Source: Candidatus Zipacnadia bacterium
Lineage (GTDB): Bacteria; Armatimonadota; Zipacnadia; Zipacnadales; UBA5352
DNA: 64,000 bases
Assembly (NCBI GenBank): GCA_029821735.1
Contig: JALGSU010000033.1
Span: 1-64,000 of the forward strand
Reading direction: 5' to 3'
In this document: one piece after another, positions 47,301 through 56,765 of the stretch
Position numbering within the stretch: position 1 is the first letter of the stretch
How the letters are laid out: each line of letters begins with the position of its first letter
The notes under the pieces: generated by a model
Database searches by the model: none
What the model saw: only the letters and a program-made list of their open reading frames with translations
What the model was told of the DNA's origin: nothing
Made by a program: the position numbers and the translations under genes

Positions 47301-48734
47301 CTATAGCGTCAACCACACCGGGCTCGTCCACGCCTGCGCCCCGGACGCGCACGTCACCCTTAGATAGTAGTACACGAACGGGCGCTCGAAGTGCCCGCGG
47401 GGTTCGAAGGCCACCTGCGTCAGGTCCTGGTCATCGGTCCACGACAGCCACGCCTGCCAGCCGTCGCCGGGCGTGCTGAACACATCCTCGCCATTGCGCA
47501 CCACGTCCACCTGCACGATCTCAGACTCGGCAGCGACGCGCGCGCATATGTCGCGCCCCATGTCCGGAAACACCCACGGGACCTCGCTGCCCATCCTCGC
47601 GCCAGCGATGCGTAAGCCGGTCAGCAGAATGCGCTCACCTGATGCGCCATAGCAGTTACGTGCCTTGATGTTGTCGTAGATTTGCTCGCGCGCAAGTCCC
47701 GCCGCTCGCACTGCCGTGAGCCCCGGGAGCCGATCAATATGCGCGCTGTCGTCGCCGTAGCTCGATGGCATGGTCGCGTGCGTATCGGTGCCAGCCACGA
47801 AGCCCATCGCGTATCCTTGCGCCAGGTGGTCCTGCACATAGCTCGGACCCTCGTGTATATCGTGCAGGGCGTTCGGGTTTCCGCGATACTCACTCGTCCC
47901 CCACTTCGAATGGATCTCGACTACCGGCATCCGCTCCGGTCCCAGATATGTCCGATCACTCAGCTCTCCGTGCTTGCCCGGCCGCGTGGTGTGATGCGGG
48001 ACGATGAAACACTCCTCCTCCGCCAGGCCCTCGCTCAGCGTCCGGGTGTCGCCCTCCTCATACTCGTCGACGAAGTCCTCGAGGTCGCCCCGCAGATAGA
48101 CGTTGTTGTCGCCGCCACAGCCCCCCTTGAGTGACGCCTCGTAGCCGAGGATAGCCGCAAACTCCGGCGGCTCGTCGAACACTTTCACCGCTCGACGCTG
48201 CGCTTCCCACTTACCCTTGTCGCACCGGTCGTTCGACACGTGATCCGCCGCGCACACCCAGTCCAGCCCACTCATATACCGCGCCGCCACGAAGCAGAAA
48301 TCCAGCGACCTGCATTGCGTCGGGTGACACCGGCTCAGGCAGGTATGCACGTGCGGGTCGCCCCAGAAGACTCGTTCGCGCTCCTTCGCGTCCACCAGCA
48401 CCGGGTTGCTCAGCCACGTCTGCCCGCCGAGCTCAAAGCCCAACCTGTAGGTACCCTCGTCCGGCAGACTCACTCCCTCGATGATGGCGATCGCCGGCCG
48501 CCCCTCTTCGAAGGCCACCGCGTCCGGCAGGCCCACCCACGGTCCCTCAACCGGCCGCGCCGCCTCCCCACACTCAAGCGACGGGTAGCCTTTCTCGTCC
48601 ACCGCCGCAAGCTTCACCGCAAATGCCTCGCCGGGTGTCACCACCGACGGCACCACCACTGACAGGCGAGCCACCGGGCCACCGGGCGCCTCGACCGCCA
48701 GGATCCGTTCCGCCAATCCATTGAGCACGTTCAT
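47301..48734 (-). CDS. DUF3604 / PHP-like metallohydrolase
   Basis: 477 residues from ATG 48734 (AGAAGGG upstream); the longer in-frame reading begins inside the upstream gene. DUF3604 proteins have a PHP-type metal site: here WGDPHVHTCLSRCHP (DxHxH), DWVCAADHVSNDRC, FIVPHHTTRPG and VAGTDTHATMPSS carry the usual His/Asp ligands. N-terminal beta-sandwich (about 1-130) may bind substrate. No signal peptide. The activity is unknown; metal-dependent hydrolysis is likely. It starts 28 bases after the amidohydrolase stop, so the two form an operon. Confidence 0.85.
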   Translation of the reverse strand: MNVLNGLAERILAVEAPGGPVARLSVVVPSVVTPGEAFAVKLAAVDEKGYPSLECGEAARPVEGPWVGLPDAVAFEEGRPAIAIIEGVSLPDEGTYRLGFELGGQTWLSNPVLVDAKERERVFWGDPHVHTCLSRCHPTQCRSLDFCFVAARYMSGLDWVCAADHVSNDRCDKGKWEAQRRAVKVFDEPPEFAAILGYEASLKGGCGGDNNVYLRGDLEDFVDEYEEGDTRTLSEGLAEEECFIVPHHTTRPGKHGELSDRTYLGPERMPVVEIHSKWGTSEYRGNPNALHDIHEGPSYVQDHLAQGYAMGFVAGTDTHATMPSSYGDDSAHIDRLPGLTAVRAAGLAREQIYDNIKARNCYGASGERILLTGLRIAGARMGSEVPWVFPDMGRDICARVAAESEIVQVDVVRNGEDVFSTPGDGWQAWLSWTDDQDLTQVAFEPRGHFERPFVYYYLRVTCASGAQAWTSPVWLTL

Positions 48735-48762
48735 CCAGCCCTTCTGCGCACCTTCAGTCCCG

Positions 48763-49503
48763 CTACAGGTCCAGCAAAGCCGCCACTGATCCCCCGAGAA
48801 CCATTGCCGTATCCGCGTCCGACAGTTCCAGGTTCTGTATCTGGCGCACGCCTCTGCGTGCCATACTCGCTTCGTCAGGCTTCGGGTAGGGCGAGTCCGT
48901 CCCAAACAGCACTCGCTCGGCGCCGATCCGGGCCACGGCATCCGCGATCTTCCAGCCCAGCAATACCCCCGCCGTGTCCAGCCACACGTTCGCGCACTTC
49001 TCGGCCAGCGCTATGAACCCCTCGATTTGATCCTCTCGCGGCGCCAGATACAGCCCGAAGTGCGCCACTATCAGCTTCAGCGATGGGAAGCTCGTCGCGA
49101 TCCGCGTTGCGTCCGCCAGCCGCCCCCCGAAATCGACCAGGCACGGTGCCCCCGCTTCACTCGCCAGAGACATGACCGGGTCAATCACATATGGCGCCAG
49201 CGAACACTCTCCCACATGCACCTTTATCCCGCGGAAGCCCAACTCCTCTATGGCTCGTCGGATCTCGTCAATCACGCCGCCCTCAAACCCCGGCAGCGCG
49301 TACACGTATGGAATCAGGCGGTCGGGAAAGCCTGCCGAGGCCGCGGCCGCCATCTCGATCGACCGTCCCGTGGTGGTTGACATCGCGAAGACCACTGACC
49401 GGTCGATACCCGCCTCGGCCATTACCTCGATGATACGTTCGGGCGTGTACTCAGTCTTTGCCGCATCGCCGTGTTTGAGGTGCACATGCGAATCGATGAT
49501 CAT
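48763..49503 (-). CDS. Amidohydrolase-2 family metal-dependent hydrolase
   Basis: 246 residues from ATG 49503, which has GGAGG 7 bases upstream; longer in-frame readings have no support. Metal motif [24 protein letters not shown] (His), [11 protein letters not shown] (His) and [12 protein letters not shown] (Asp) form the complete TIM-barrel site, so it should be active. Shorter than the tandem amidohydrolase at 16997, and single-domain. First gene of an operon with the DUF3604 protein. Confidence 0.9.
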   Translation of the reverse strand: MIIDSHVHLKHGDAAKTEYTPERIIEVMAEAGIDRSVVFAMSTTTGRSIEMAAAASAGFPDRLIPYVYALPGFEGGVIDEIRRAIEELGFRGIKVHVGECSLAPYVIDPVMSLASEAGAPCLVDFGGRLADATRIATSFPSLKLIVAHFGLYLAPREDQIEGFIALAEKCANVWLDTAGVLLGWKIADAVARIGAERVLFGTDSPYPKPDEASMARRGVRQIQNLELSDADTAMVLGGSVAALLDL

Positions 49504-49708
49504 GCCCGGGCCTCCGACAGTATCCCATAATCGCGCACGCCGGTTACACCTTCGCGACTTCCGCGCGTTGCTCCTTCCCTCGCCGCACAGCCGTCGTGAC
49601 GAAACGAAGGAACACCCCCGGACATTGGCGAACTCCAAGCCACTACGCGCGATGACCCATTCCACATCCAGCTTTCTCAAGGCAATCCGAAGAAAGGTTG
49701 ATCTGACA

Positions 49709-50377
49709 ATGTCGCGGCGAGGGTTCACGCTCATCGAGTTGCTGGTAGTCATCGCAATCATCGCGATCCTGGCGGCCATTTTGTTCCCCGTCTTTGCCCG
49801 GGCACGCGAGAAGGCGCGTCAGTCGAGCTGTCTCTCCAACGTCAAACAGATATCGCTCGGTGTGCTCATGTACGCTCAGGACTTCGATGAGATGCTGCCG
49901 CACTCGAACTACCGCGACGCGGCCGGTGTAGGGTACAGTTTCATCCAGTTCGTTAACCCCTACATCAACAGCGCGCAGGTCTTCGATTGCCCCACCCAGG
50001 CCGTTGCGGTTCCCGCGCCCATCAGCTACAACGACAGCCGCAGCTACTGCTTCAACGAAATGGCGTGGCGCGTCAGGTTGGCCAAAGTCAACCGCGGCGC
50101 CCAGAAAATCATGCTCGCCGATGCCACCCCCAACACCTGGCAGGGAGCATGGTCGCTCTACCGCCCCAGCCGCGCCGGCATGCGCCCCGACAACACCGAG
50201 GGCTTCGACTACCCCACCTGGGGCAACACCAACACCCAAAACTGGACATACTGCAACTTCTGCGAGCGCCACAACCGGCAGGGCAACGTGGCTTTCCTCG
50301 ATGGTCACGCCAAGTCCCTGAGCTATGGCGTCGTCTACGACAATGGCCTCAACACATGGTTCGACCCGGCTCTGTAG
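49709..50377 (+). CDS. Type IV prepilin-like H-X9-DG protein
   Basis: 222 residues from ATG 49709. The class III signal [19 protein letters not shown] is cut by a prepilin peptidase before Phe, leaving a hydrophobic helix for pilus or pseudopilus assembly. The adjoining [18 protein letters not shown] is characteristic of Armatimonadota and Planctomycetes prepilins. The C-terminus carries [12 protein letters not shown], exactly H-X9-DG. Such proteins are numerous per genome and probably form minor or surface pseudopilins. Neighbour downstream is an SGNH hydrolase, 110 bases on. Confidence 0.92.
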   Translation: MSRRGFTLIELLVVIAIIAILAAILFPVFARAREKARQSSCLSNVKQISLGVLMYAQDFDEMLPHSNYRDAAGVGYSFIQFVNPYINSAQVFDCPTQAVAVPAPISYNDSRSYCFNEMAWRVRLAKVNRGAQKIMLADATPNTWQGAWSLYRPSRAGMRPDNTEGFDYPTWGNTNTQNWTYCNFCERHNRQGNVAFLDGHAKSLSYGVVYDNGLNTWFDPAL

Positions 50378-50487
50378 CGCGCAACTGACTGCTGCCACGA
50401 GCGCACGTCGGACCTTGCTGTTGTCGCTGACTTCCCTGTCGTTTCTCTTGTGTCTTCCATTCCTGCCGTCCGCGGAGAGGCAATCCT

Positions 50488-53028
50488 ATGAGAATTGCGT
50501 CAACTATTCTGGCCGCGTGCATCATTGCCAGTCTGGCCCTCACCTTCGGCTGGTGTCAGGGAGGTACTTCCCAAGTGAATCTTCTGCTCAATCCCCGTTT
50601 CGAGTTCCACGCCTTCACCAATCACCGCGACGGCCGCGCCGGCAGCTACGAGTCCGGCAACGTCGCGTTCTGGAACACTGACGCGTGGGGTGACATCACC
50701 GTCCGCCGCGAGTCCCACGTCGCCGCCGACATTCTGCCTGACTTCTCAGTCGGTAACGCCGTCTCCATCGCCCCCGGCAAGCGCTTCTACCAGTTCATCA
50801 CGCTTCCCGAGGCCGGGCTCGCCCACGGTGATCGTGTCAGTCTCACTGTCTTCGGCCACCAGGCTCAGCCCGACCAGTTGCGCGCCACCGTCAAGCTCCT
50901 CAAGCTCGACAGCCAGGACGGCACCTGGAAGCCCACCGACTTCGGCGCCACCGACTCACGCGAATTCCCTCGCCACTCCCGCGGCGAGCTGGTCACTGCC
51001 CTGACCTACGAGGCCACCGCAGCCGACCCCGGCCGCGTCCAGCTCACCGTCAAGGCTGCCGAGATCGTCGGACATTTCACCCCCGGCGAGGAGTCGCACT
51101 CTGACGACGTCAACACTGTCGCGATCCAGATCGAGTTGCAGAACACCGCCGCTGCCCCCGCCCAGGGCGAAGAGGGCCCCGGCGCGGTCTGGGTCTGTGC
51201 CCCGTGTCTGACCCTCGGGGACCAGGCGTTGGCGAACCTGCCCGCTGGCCGTGAAATGCAACCGGCCTACCGCTACATCCCGCGCACAATCCAGAAGCTG
51301 TGGAAGGGCGAGCCCATCCACGTCATCCTCATGGGCTCAAGTATCGACCGCGGCAGCGCCAACCCGCCCATGTACCCGTATGACGAGGACCCGACCTCGG
51401 AGACCTTCAAGCAGCCGCGCTCTGATCAGCACCCGCTTGATCCCACGCTGGTGGACCGCCCGGACCTCGACGGCTACTTCTCGGCATGGCGCTACTACTA
51501 CTGCTACACTGGTCGGCTCAAGCGCGAGCTCATGCGCAAGTTCAACGTCGGACCCGACAAGATCCTCTTCAACTGGATGGCCTGCGACGGCTCCTGCGTC
51601 GGCGAGGCCCACTCAGGCCTGGCAGACTACGCATCTCTCTCGCTCCCGCCCGACGACTTCACCAACGGTCACCCCGCCGGCCGCACCTGGGAAGAGCTTT
51701 ACCCGGACTTGATGGCTCGCCCTGGTGGCCCCGGTCCCGACCTCGTCATCTTCGGCTCCGGCGCCAATGAGAAGACTGACACGCCCGACGAGGTCGCGGT
51801 CTACGAGGGGACCATCCGCTGGTTCCAGAGCCACTATCCCGGCTGCGAATTCCTCTTTGGCCAGTTCCAGAATCAGGGAGGCTACACGCCAAACCCCGGC
51901 GATCTGCAGGCGCTCGCCCAGCGCTACCAGATCCCGTTCATGGACTACGGCTACGTCGGCGACTACCTCACCCGCTGGTGCAACCCCCGCACGCTGGTGC
52001 CGCGCGACGGACACCCGCAGGCGGCCAGCCACTACATCTGGTTCAAGCAGCTCGAGCGCGCCTTCGAGTGCTGGGACCCGACCCAGCCCGGCCAGGTCCA
52101 GGAGCAGCTTCCCGAGCGCGCTCATCGCAACACCTACGGCTGGGAAGGCGACATGGTCTCCTTCGTTGAGGGTGACACGCGCATCCTCGGCAATCGCTGC
52201 ATCATTGAGGACACGGCGTTCAACGCCTGGGGCGGCATCAACGCTGAGGCCGAGGGCAACAAGGAGGCAGCCCCCCAGCCGGTCGTCGACGGGGAGCCCC
52301 GCAGTGGCTCCCGCCGCAGCAACACCAGCCGCGACGTCCGCAACTCATGGTTCCGTTTCGGTAACCTGCCGCTGGGCGATCGGCACATCCTCGAGATCAA
52401 GGGCCCCGAGGCGCGTCTGGCCGGCGTTGACTGCAAGGTCTGCCCTGGCCGCGTCTGGCTCGGAACCGGCAGCCCTCAGTGGGACCTCGCCGGCACCGAC
52501 GTCACCGACTTCGCCTCCCAGTGGGGCGCACCCTACGGGGACCGCCAGGCGGTCCTTCAGCCCGGCCAGACCTTCACCATTGACGTCGTAGCCACCGACC
52601 TCTCCGTCGCCTACGTAGACGCCCCGGATGGTGGCACGCTGCGAGTGACGGTCGACGACGCGGTCAAGCTGCAGCAGACCGCAAATGTCGCGTTCACCGA
52701 CTGCGATGGTGGCGAGCACTTCATGGAGAACCGGCGAGGCGTCCTCGGTCTGGGCTTCGGTCTGCACCGAGTGGTGTTGGAGGCCGTCGACGCGCCGGTC
52801 GCGGTGCTCGGTCTCTTCACCTACGACGCGCGCCCGAATCTCAACTCTGAGCGTCGGCTGACGGGTCGGGCCGCTGCGGGCGATGTGGTTGCTTTCACGC
52901 TGCCCTTCCGCGCCCGCCCTGTCGTGGTCTGCTTCGATGGCTTGCAGGTGCGCACGGAGGACATCACGCCGACGCAGGTCACCTTCAGCGGCGAGGGTGT
53001 CGGCACCTACGAGGTCATCGGCCAGTAA
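50488..53028 (+). CDS. Exported SGNH/GDSL-like hydrolase
   Basis: 846 residues from ATG 50488 with GAGAGG upstream. Signal peptide (MRIASTILAACIIASLALTFG). CBM-like N-terminal beta domain (about 30-245), then the SGNH core: HVILMGSSIDRG (Ser block I), DLVIFGSGANEKTD (Asn block III) and VPRDGHPQAASHYIW (Asp-x-x-His block V). Block order and spacing fit esterases that deacetylate polysaccharides. The remaining 300 residues include beta-sandwich repeats (residues about 560-840). Likely removes acyl groups from the glycan attacked by neighbouring enzymes. Confidence 0.8.
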   Translation: MRIASTILAACIIASLALTFGWCQGGTSQVNLLLNPRFEFHAFTNHRDGRAGSYESGNVAFWNTDAWGDITVRRESHVAADILPDFSVGNAVSIAPGKRFYQFITLPEAGLAHGDRVSLTVFGHQAQPDQLRATVKLLKLDSQDGTWKPTDFGATDSREFPRHSRGELVTALTYEATAADPGRVQLTVKAAEIVGHFTPGEESHSDDVNTVAIQIELQNTAAAPAQGEEGPGAVWVCAPCLTLGDQALANLPAGREMQPAYRYIPRTIQKLWKGEPIHVILMGSSIDRGSANPPMYPYDEDPTSETFKQPRSDQHPLDPTLVDRPDLDGYFSAWRYYYCYTGRLKRELMRKFNVGPDKILFNWMACDGSCVGEAHSGLADYASLSLPPDDFTNGHPAGRTWEELYPDLMARPGGPGPDLVIFGSGANEKTDTPDEVAVYEGTIRWFQSHYPGCEFLFGQFQNQGGYTPNPGDLQALAQRYQIPFMDYGYVGDYLTRWCNPRTLVPRDGHPQAASHYIWFKQLERAFECWDPTQPGQVQEQLPERAHRNTYGWEGDMVSFVEGDTRILGNRCIIEDTAFNAWGGINAEAEGNKEAAPQPVVDGEPRSGSRRSNTSRDVRNSWFRFGNLPLGDRHILEIKGPEARLAGVDCKVCPGRVWLGTGSPQWDLAGTDVTDFASQWGAPYGDRQAVLQPGQTFTIDVVATDLSVAYVDAPDGGTLRVTVDDAVKLQQTANVAFTDCDGGEHFMENRRGVLGLGFGLHRVVLEAVDAPVAVLGLFTYDARPNLNSERRLTGRAAAGDVVAFTLPFRARPVVVCFDGLQVRTEDITPTQVTFSGEGVGTYEVIGQ

Positions 53029-53056
53029 TTGACCCACGATCTGCTACGCAACTCAA

Positions 53057-53100
53057 AGAGGGCCGGGCCCGAGGACATCGCTTCCTCAGCCCGGCCCTCT
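53057..53100. terminator. Bidirectional terminator between convergent genes
   Basis: AGAGGGCCGGGC (53057-53068) pairs perfectly with GCCCGGCCCTCT (53089-53100); the inner loop also pairs GAGG/CCTC. It lies between the SGNH hydrolase (ends 53028) and the - strand sulfatase (ends 53106). On the - strand the stem is followed by TTTGAGTT. Confidence 0.7.
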
Positions 53101-53105
53101 CGCTA

Positions 53106-54449
53106 CTACATGAACCACACTTGCTCGGGCCACATGCGCTCAAGCCATTCCCGGAAACGGTCCTCCTCGCGCCGCCCACGCATGTTCTCGATGTGCTGTG
53201 CCGACGCAGGCCACCGCCCTTGCGCGAGCAGATCGCCGCTGTCAGCCATCCACTGATCGACGATCCCCGACAGTTCGCCCAGCGTCTCGGCGTACGCCGG
53301 GTCATCCGCCAGGTTCCTCTGCTCGCACGGATCAGCGGCGAGATCGTACAGCTCTTGCTCTGGCCGCGCCGTGGCGTTGTACTCGTCCCGCATCTCAATC
53401 CCGCCCGCCCCCTCCCAGATGTCCACCGCCAGGCACACCAGTGGCAGTTCGCCGAAGTTGCGGATGTAGCTGTGATCTCGCGTGCGAACGCAGCGCATCG
53501 GGTTGTAGACCCCGTGGTAGGTCATCTCGGTGAAGACGTGCCCGCGCGGCTCGTACCCGGACCCGTCGAGCAGCCCGAGGAAGCTCCGGCCGTCGATCTC
53601 CTCTGGCGCGCTCCCCCCTGCCGCCTGCATCAGCGTCGGCATCAGGTCACAGTTCGTCAGCAGCTCCTCATGCACCGTCCCGTCGTCCCAACGCCCGGGC
53701 ATGCGCATAGCCAGCGTCGTCCTCGTGCCGGGATCGTAGCAGGTGCATTTAGCGCGCGGCATCGCGATCCCGTGGTCGGTGGTCACGATGAATATCGTGT
53801 TCTCCGCCAGCCCCGAGTCCTCCAGCGCCCGGCGCACGATCCCCACCGCATCGTCGTAAGCGTAGACCAGCCCGTTCAGCCCGGCGATGTCCTCGCGAAT
53901 CCCCGGCAGGTCAGGCAGATACGCCAGCGGCGTCACGTCCGCCGGATCATCGGTGCGGTAGCCTTCCCGCCGGTATGGGCGATGCGGCTCGCTTGTCCCC
54001 AGGCTCGCGAAGAACGGGCCGTCGTCCGCGCTCCACGCAGCCAGCCACTCCGCCGCTCCCTCCGCCAGATCCACCGCCCGCCCTCCGGTCATCTCGTGTT
54101 GCCGATACCCAAGCAGATCCGCGCGGCCCGGTGGCGCCTCGTGCTGCACCCCGAACAGGTGTGTCGAGTATCCCGCGTCAGCCAACAGTTGCGGCATACG
54201 CGGGATGTCCTCGCGAATCTCCCAGCCCCACGTCAGCCCCACCAGCCCGTTGTTATGCGGGTATCGCCCGGTCGTTATCGAGCCGCGCGACGGAGAGCAC
54301 TGAGCTGCGGTGCAATGGTAATTCGTGAACAGCCGCCCCTCCGCTGCCAACGCGTCGATGTTCGGCGTTTCCAGCCCCGCCCCATAGCATCCGCAGTGAG
54401 TCCCGAGGTCGTGGGCGATCATCATGAAGATATTCGGCTGTTCACTCAC
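53106..54449 (-). CDS. Sulfatase (FGly-type)
   Basis: 447 residues. GTG start 54449 fits the N-terminus SEQPNIFMMIAHDLGTHCG. The modification motif C51-S-P-S-R with a following G-S-I-T-T-G matches the FGly consensus, and TDHGIAMPRAKC gives the second metal site. It removes sulfate esters from glycans or aryl compounds; no clear signal peptide, so probably cytosolic, acting on imported oligosaccharides. Divergent from the propeller gene at 54628. An FGly-generating enzyme (FGE or anSME) is not in the window. Confidence 0.92.
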   Translation of the reverse strand: MSEQPNIFMMIAHDLGTHCGCYGAGLETPNIDALAAEGRLFTNYHCTAAQCSPSRGSITTGRYPHNNGLVGLTWGWEIREDIPRMPQLLADAGYSTHLFGVQHEAPPGRADLLGYRQHEMTGGRAVDLAEGAAEWLAAWSADDGPFFASLGTSEPHRPYRREGYRTDDPADVTPLAYLPDLPGIREDIAGLNGLVYAYDDAVGIVRRALEDSGLAENTIFIVTTDHGIAMPRAKCTCYDPGTRTTLAMRMPGRWDDGTVHEELLTNCDLMPTLMQAAGGSAPEEIDGRSFLGLLDGSGYEPRGHVFTEMTYHGVYNPMRCVRTRDHSYIRNFGELPLVCLAVDIWEGAGGIEMRDEYNATARPEQELYDLAADPCEQRNLADDPAYAETLGELSGIVDQWMADSGDLLAQGRWPASAQHIENMRGRREEDRFREWLERMWPEQVWFM

Positions 54450-54627
54450 GTCGCGTCACACCCTTCGCTCAAGTCCGTTGCCCGCAAAGTCCTCCGCCAA
54501 TGCCTCGGCTCTCAGGTTTCGCACACTCGCCGCCCATACCTGCCGCGAGGAGGTGAACTCGGCCTCCCCGGTCAAGACCTACGCCCTGCCACGAACACGA
54601 GCAACGTCCAGCCCGGAGATGGGACAA

Positions 54628-56202
54628 ATGCGCAAGAATCCCCCCAGTTGGCTGAGCCCGGCGCTGCTGATAGTGATGCTGGCGGTCTCGGCGGAGGCGG
54701 CTGATGATACGGTGATGAGTTTCACGGTCCAGGCGAACTTCGGCGAAGATATCGGCCAGAGCTTCGGCTCTCTCTTCGAGGTCCCGACCACCGACGGTCA
54801 GTTCGTGATAGGCGCCGGCTTCTGCGATGTCTACAACACTCACTTCCGCAGCGACCGGCGCGTCGTCCAGTTCTTCGTTCGCCCCACCGACGGCGAGCGC
54901 TCGTTCACTTCCGAGCCCCTCCCCAAGCCAACCGCGGACGCGGGCACCTACCTGTTCGATTTCGCCGGCGAAGCGGTTGCCTGTCCCGCGCACGACCATT
55001 CCGTCGTCAACGTCTGGGACGCGCCAACCGCCTCGTGGCAGCGGCGCGAGGGCCTCGCACTCAATCGGATGCAGGTCGGCGACGGCGTCCTCGCTTTCGA
55101 GGATAGCCGCGTCTGGTATGACGGCCGCCTGATCCTCGACACCCCCGAGCGCGGCGCCTACAATCGCTTCTACTACGCTGCCGGCCATCTCTTCTTCTAC
55201 CACAGGTTCGCGGGCGACGGGAGTGGCTACCGCCCCTGGCAAAGCGATGACACCGGCTTCGCCAAGCTCTACGCATGCCCGTGGACGCCAGCCGAATCCG
55301 GCCCGGTCGACCTCTCCCGTGCCCACGTCATCACGCTCCCATTCGTCGGCGCTACCACCTTCGCATGGGGTCAGTTCGGCGGCAGCGCGCTCACCTGCTC
55401 GAACCTCGGCGGTGTGCACGTCTTCGCCGATGGCGCCTGGCGCACGCTGATCGAGGCCAGTCTCGACACCAGCTACCAGGTCTATACCATGGTCCAATTC
55501 TACGATAAGCTGCTCCTCGGCCAGTACCCATCCGGATTGCTGCACGAGTTCGATGGCCAGACCATCAGCCAGCTCGATGGCTGGCCCCCGCGCATGCCCG
55601 GGACCTCTCCCAGCGCCCGTGAGGCCCAGACCGCTATGCTCTGGGGCGGCGACCTGCTCATGGGCGTCTGGCCATGGGCCGAGCTCTGGCGATACAACCC
55701 CGACTCCGCCCAATGGATATCGATGGGCCGCATGTTCACCCGACCAGAGATCGCCGAGAACCCGATTCACCCGTGGGAAGCCGAATGCGCCGAGGCGGGT
55801 CTGGTCGCCAACGCCTGGGGCCAGCGCCTGACCGGTCTCACTCCACTGGGCTCATCGCTGCTCGCGTCCACATCCGCGAAGGGCACATACTCGGCTGCGA
55901 CCCGACCCGACTTCCTCGATGATGAAGCGTACGCCGAGTATGGCGCGGTCCACCGGGTCAACATGCCCGGCTGTCTCTCCGCGCCACTTCAGTGGACCGG
56001 CGACGTGACCAAGTTGCGCTTCACCATCACCGACCAGGAAATGCTGATTTCGCAGGAGGGACGTCCCATCGTCTCAGTGAAGATAGACAGCGCTCTCGCG
56101 GGGAAGCTCGCCTCGTGCACGCTCGGCAGCATCAAGTCAGGCGAAGGAGTATTCGGTACTTTCGGCGGAGCCACGGTTATGGTCGTGCCCGCCGCCGAGT
56201 AA
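54628..56202 (+). CDS. Exported kelch/beta-propeller-like protein, unknown function
   Basis: 524 residues from ATG 54628 (an alternative ATG 54619 is three codons upstream). Signal peptide KNPPSWLSPALLIVMLAVSA. The rest is beta-rich with repeated blocks such as GGVHVFADGAWRTLIEAS, LHEFDGQTISQLDGWPP and LWRYNPDSAQWISMGRM that match the blade pattern of kelch/propeller proteins. No catalytic motif recognised. Divergent from the sulfatase at 53106, same-strand with a peroxiredoxin and the second sulfatase; it could bind the sulfated glycan, an inference from context. Confidence 0.6.
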   Translation: MRKNPPSWLSPALLIVMLAVSAEAADDTVMSFTVQANFGEDIGQSFGSLFEVPTTDGQFVIGAGFCDVYNTHFRSDRRVVQFFVRPTDGERSFTSEPLPKPTADAGTYLFDFAGEAVACPAHDHSVVNVWDAPTASWQRREGLALNRMQVGDGVLAFEDSRVWYDGRLILDTPERGAYNRFYYAAGHLFFYHRFAGDGSGYRPWQSDDTGFAKLYACPWTPAESGPVDLSRAHVITLPFVGATTFAWGQFGGSALTCSNLGGVHVFADGAWRTLIEASLDTSYQVYTMVQFYDKLLLGQYPSGLLHEFDGQTISQLDGWPPRMPGTSPSAREAQTAMLWGGDLLMGVWPWAELWRYNPDSAQWISMGRMFTRPEIAENPIHPWEAECAEAGLVANAWGQRLTGLTPLGSSLLASTSAKGTYSAATRPDFLDDEAYAEYGAVHRVNMPGCLSAPLQWTGDVTKLRFTITDQEMLISQEGRPIVSVKIDSALAGKLASCTLGSIKSGEGVFGTFGGATVMVVPAAE

Positions 56203-56258
56203 CCGCGCCGCATTGATGTCGGCACATGTGCAAAGAGCAGTGGTGAGGAGGCCCTCAG

Positions 56259-56732
56259 ATGGCGAAGGTCAAAGAAGGCGATCGTGCGCCGCAGTTCACG
56301 CTCATGGATGAGAAGGGCAACAAGGTTGCGCTCAAGGACTTCAAGGGCGACAAGGCGGTCGTGCTCTACTTCTACCCCAAGGACATGACCTCCGGCTGCA
56401 CCGCCGAGGCCCAGGCATTCCGCGCCATCAAGGGCAAGTTCACGCGCGCTGGCGCCACAATACTCGGCGTCAGCCCCGACGATGCAGAGTCCCACCAGAA
56501 GTTCTGCAAGAAAGAGAAGCTCAACTTCCCGCTCCTCGTCGACGAGGATCACGCGATCGCCAGCAAATACGGCTGCTGGAAGCGCAAGTCCATGTACGGG
56601 AAGACCTACTACGGCATCGAGCGCACCACCTTCGTCATCAGCAAGTCCGGCAAGATCGCGATGATCTGGCCCAAAGTCAAAGTCAAGGGGCATGCTGACG
56701 AAGTCCTCGACTTCGTCAAGAGCCTCGACTGA
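56259..56732 (+). CDS. bcp: Peroxiredoxin, Bcp/PrxQ family
   Basis: 157 residues from ATG 56259 (GAGGAGG upstream). Thioredoxin fold with YPKDMTSGCTAEAQAFR carrying the peroxidatic Cys47 and Thr/Arg. Family members reduce hydroperoxides in the cytosol. The resolving Cys five residues on (usual C-x4-C) is replaced by Gln52. Two other Cys, in QKFCKKEKLNF and KYGCWKRK, might serve instead, so it could act as a 1-Cys or atypical enzyme. Located between the propeller gene and a sulfatase. Confidence 0.93.
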   Translation: MAKVKEGDRAPQFTLMDEKGNKVALKDFKGDKAVVLYFYPKDMTSGCTAEAQAFRAIKGKFTRAGATILGVSPDDAESHQKFCKKEKLNFPLLVDEDHAIASKYGCWKRKSMYGKTYYGIERTTFVISKSGKIAMIWPKVKVKGHADEVLDFVKSLD

Positions 56733-56765
56733 CGCCATCTGATCGCCCTGACTGGAGGACTGCCC

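Noticed and set aside
49172-49708. N-terminal extension of the prepilin
   Set aside because: The prepilin signal begins at 49709; the extension is antisense to the amidohydrolase and would bury the cleavage site.
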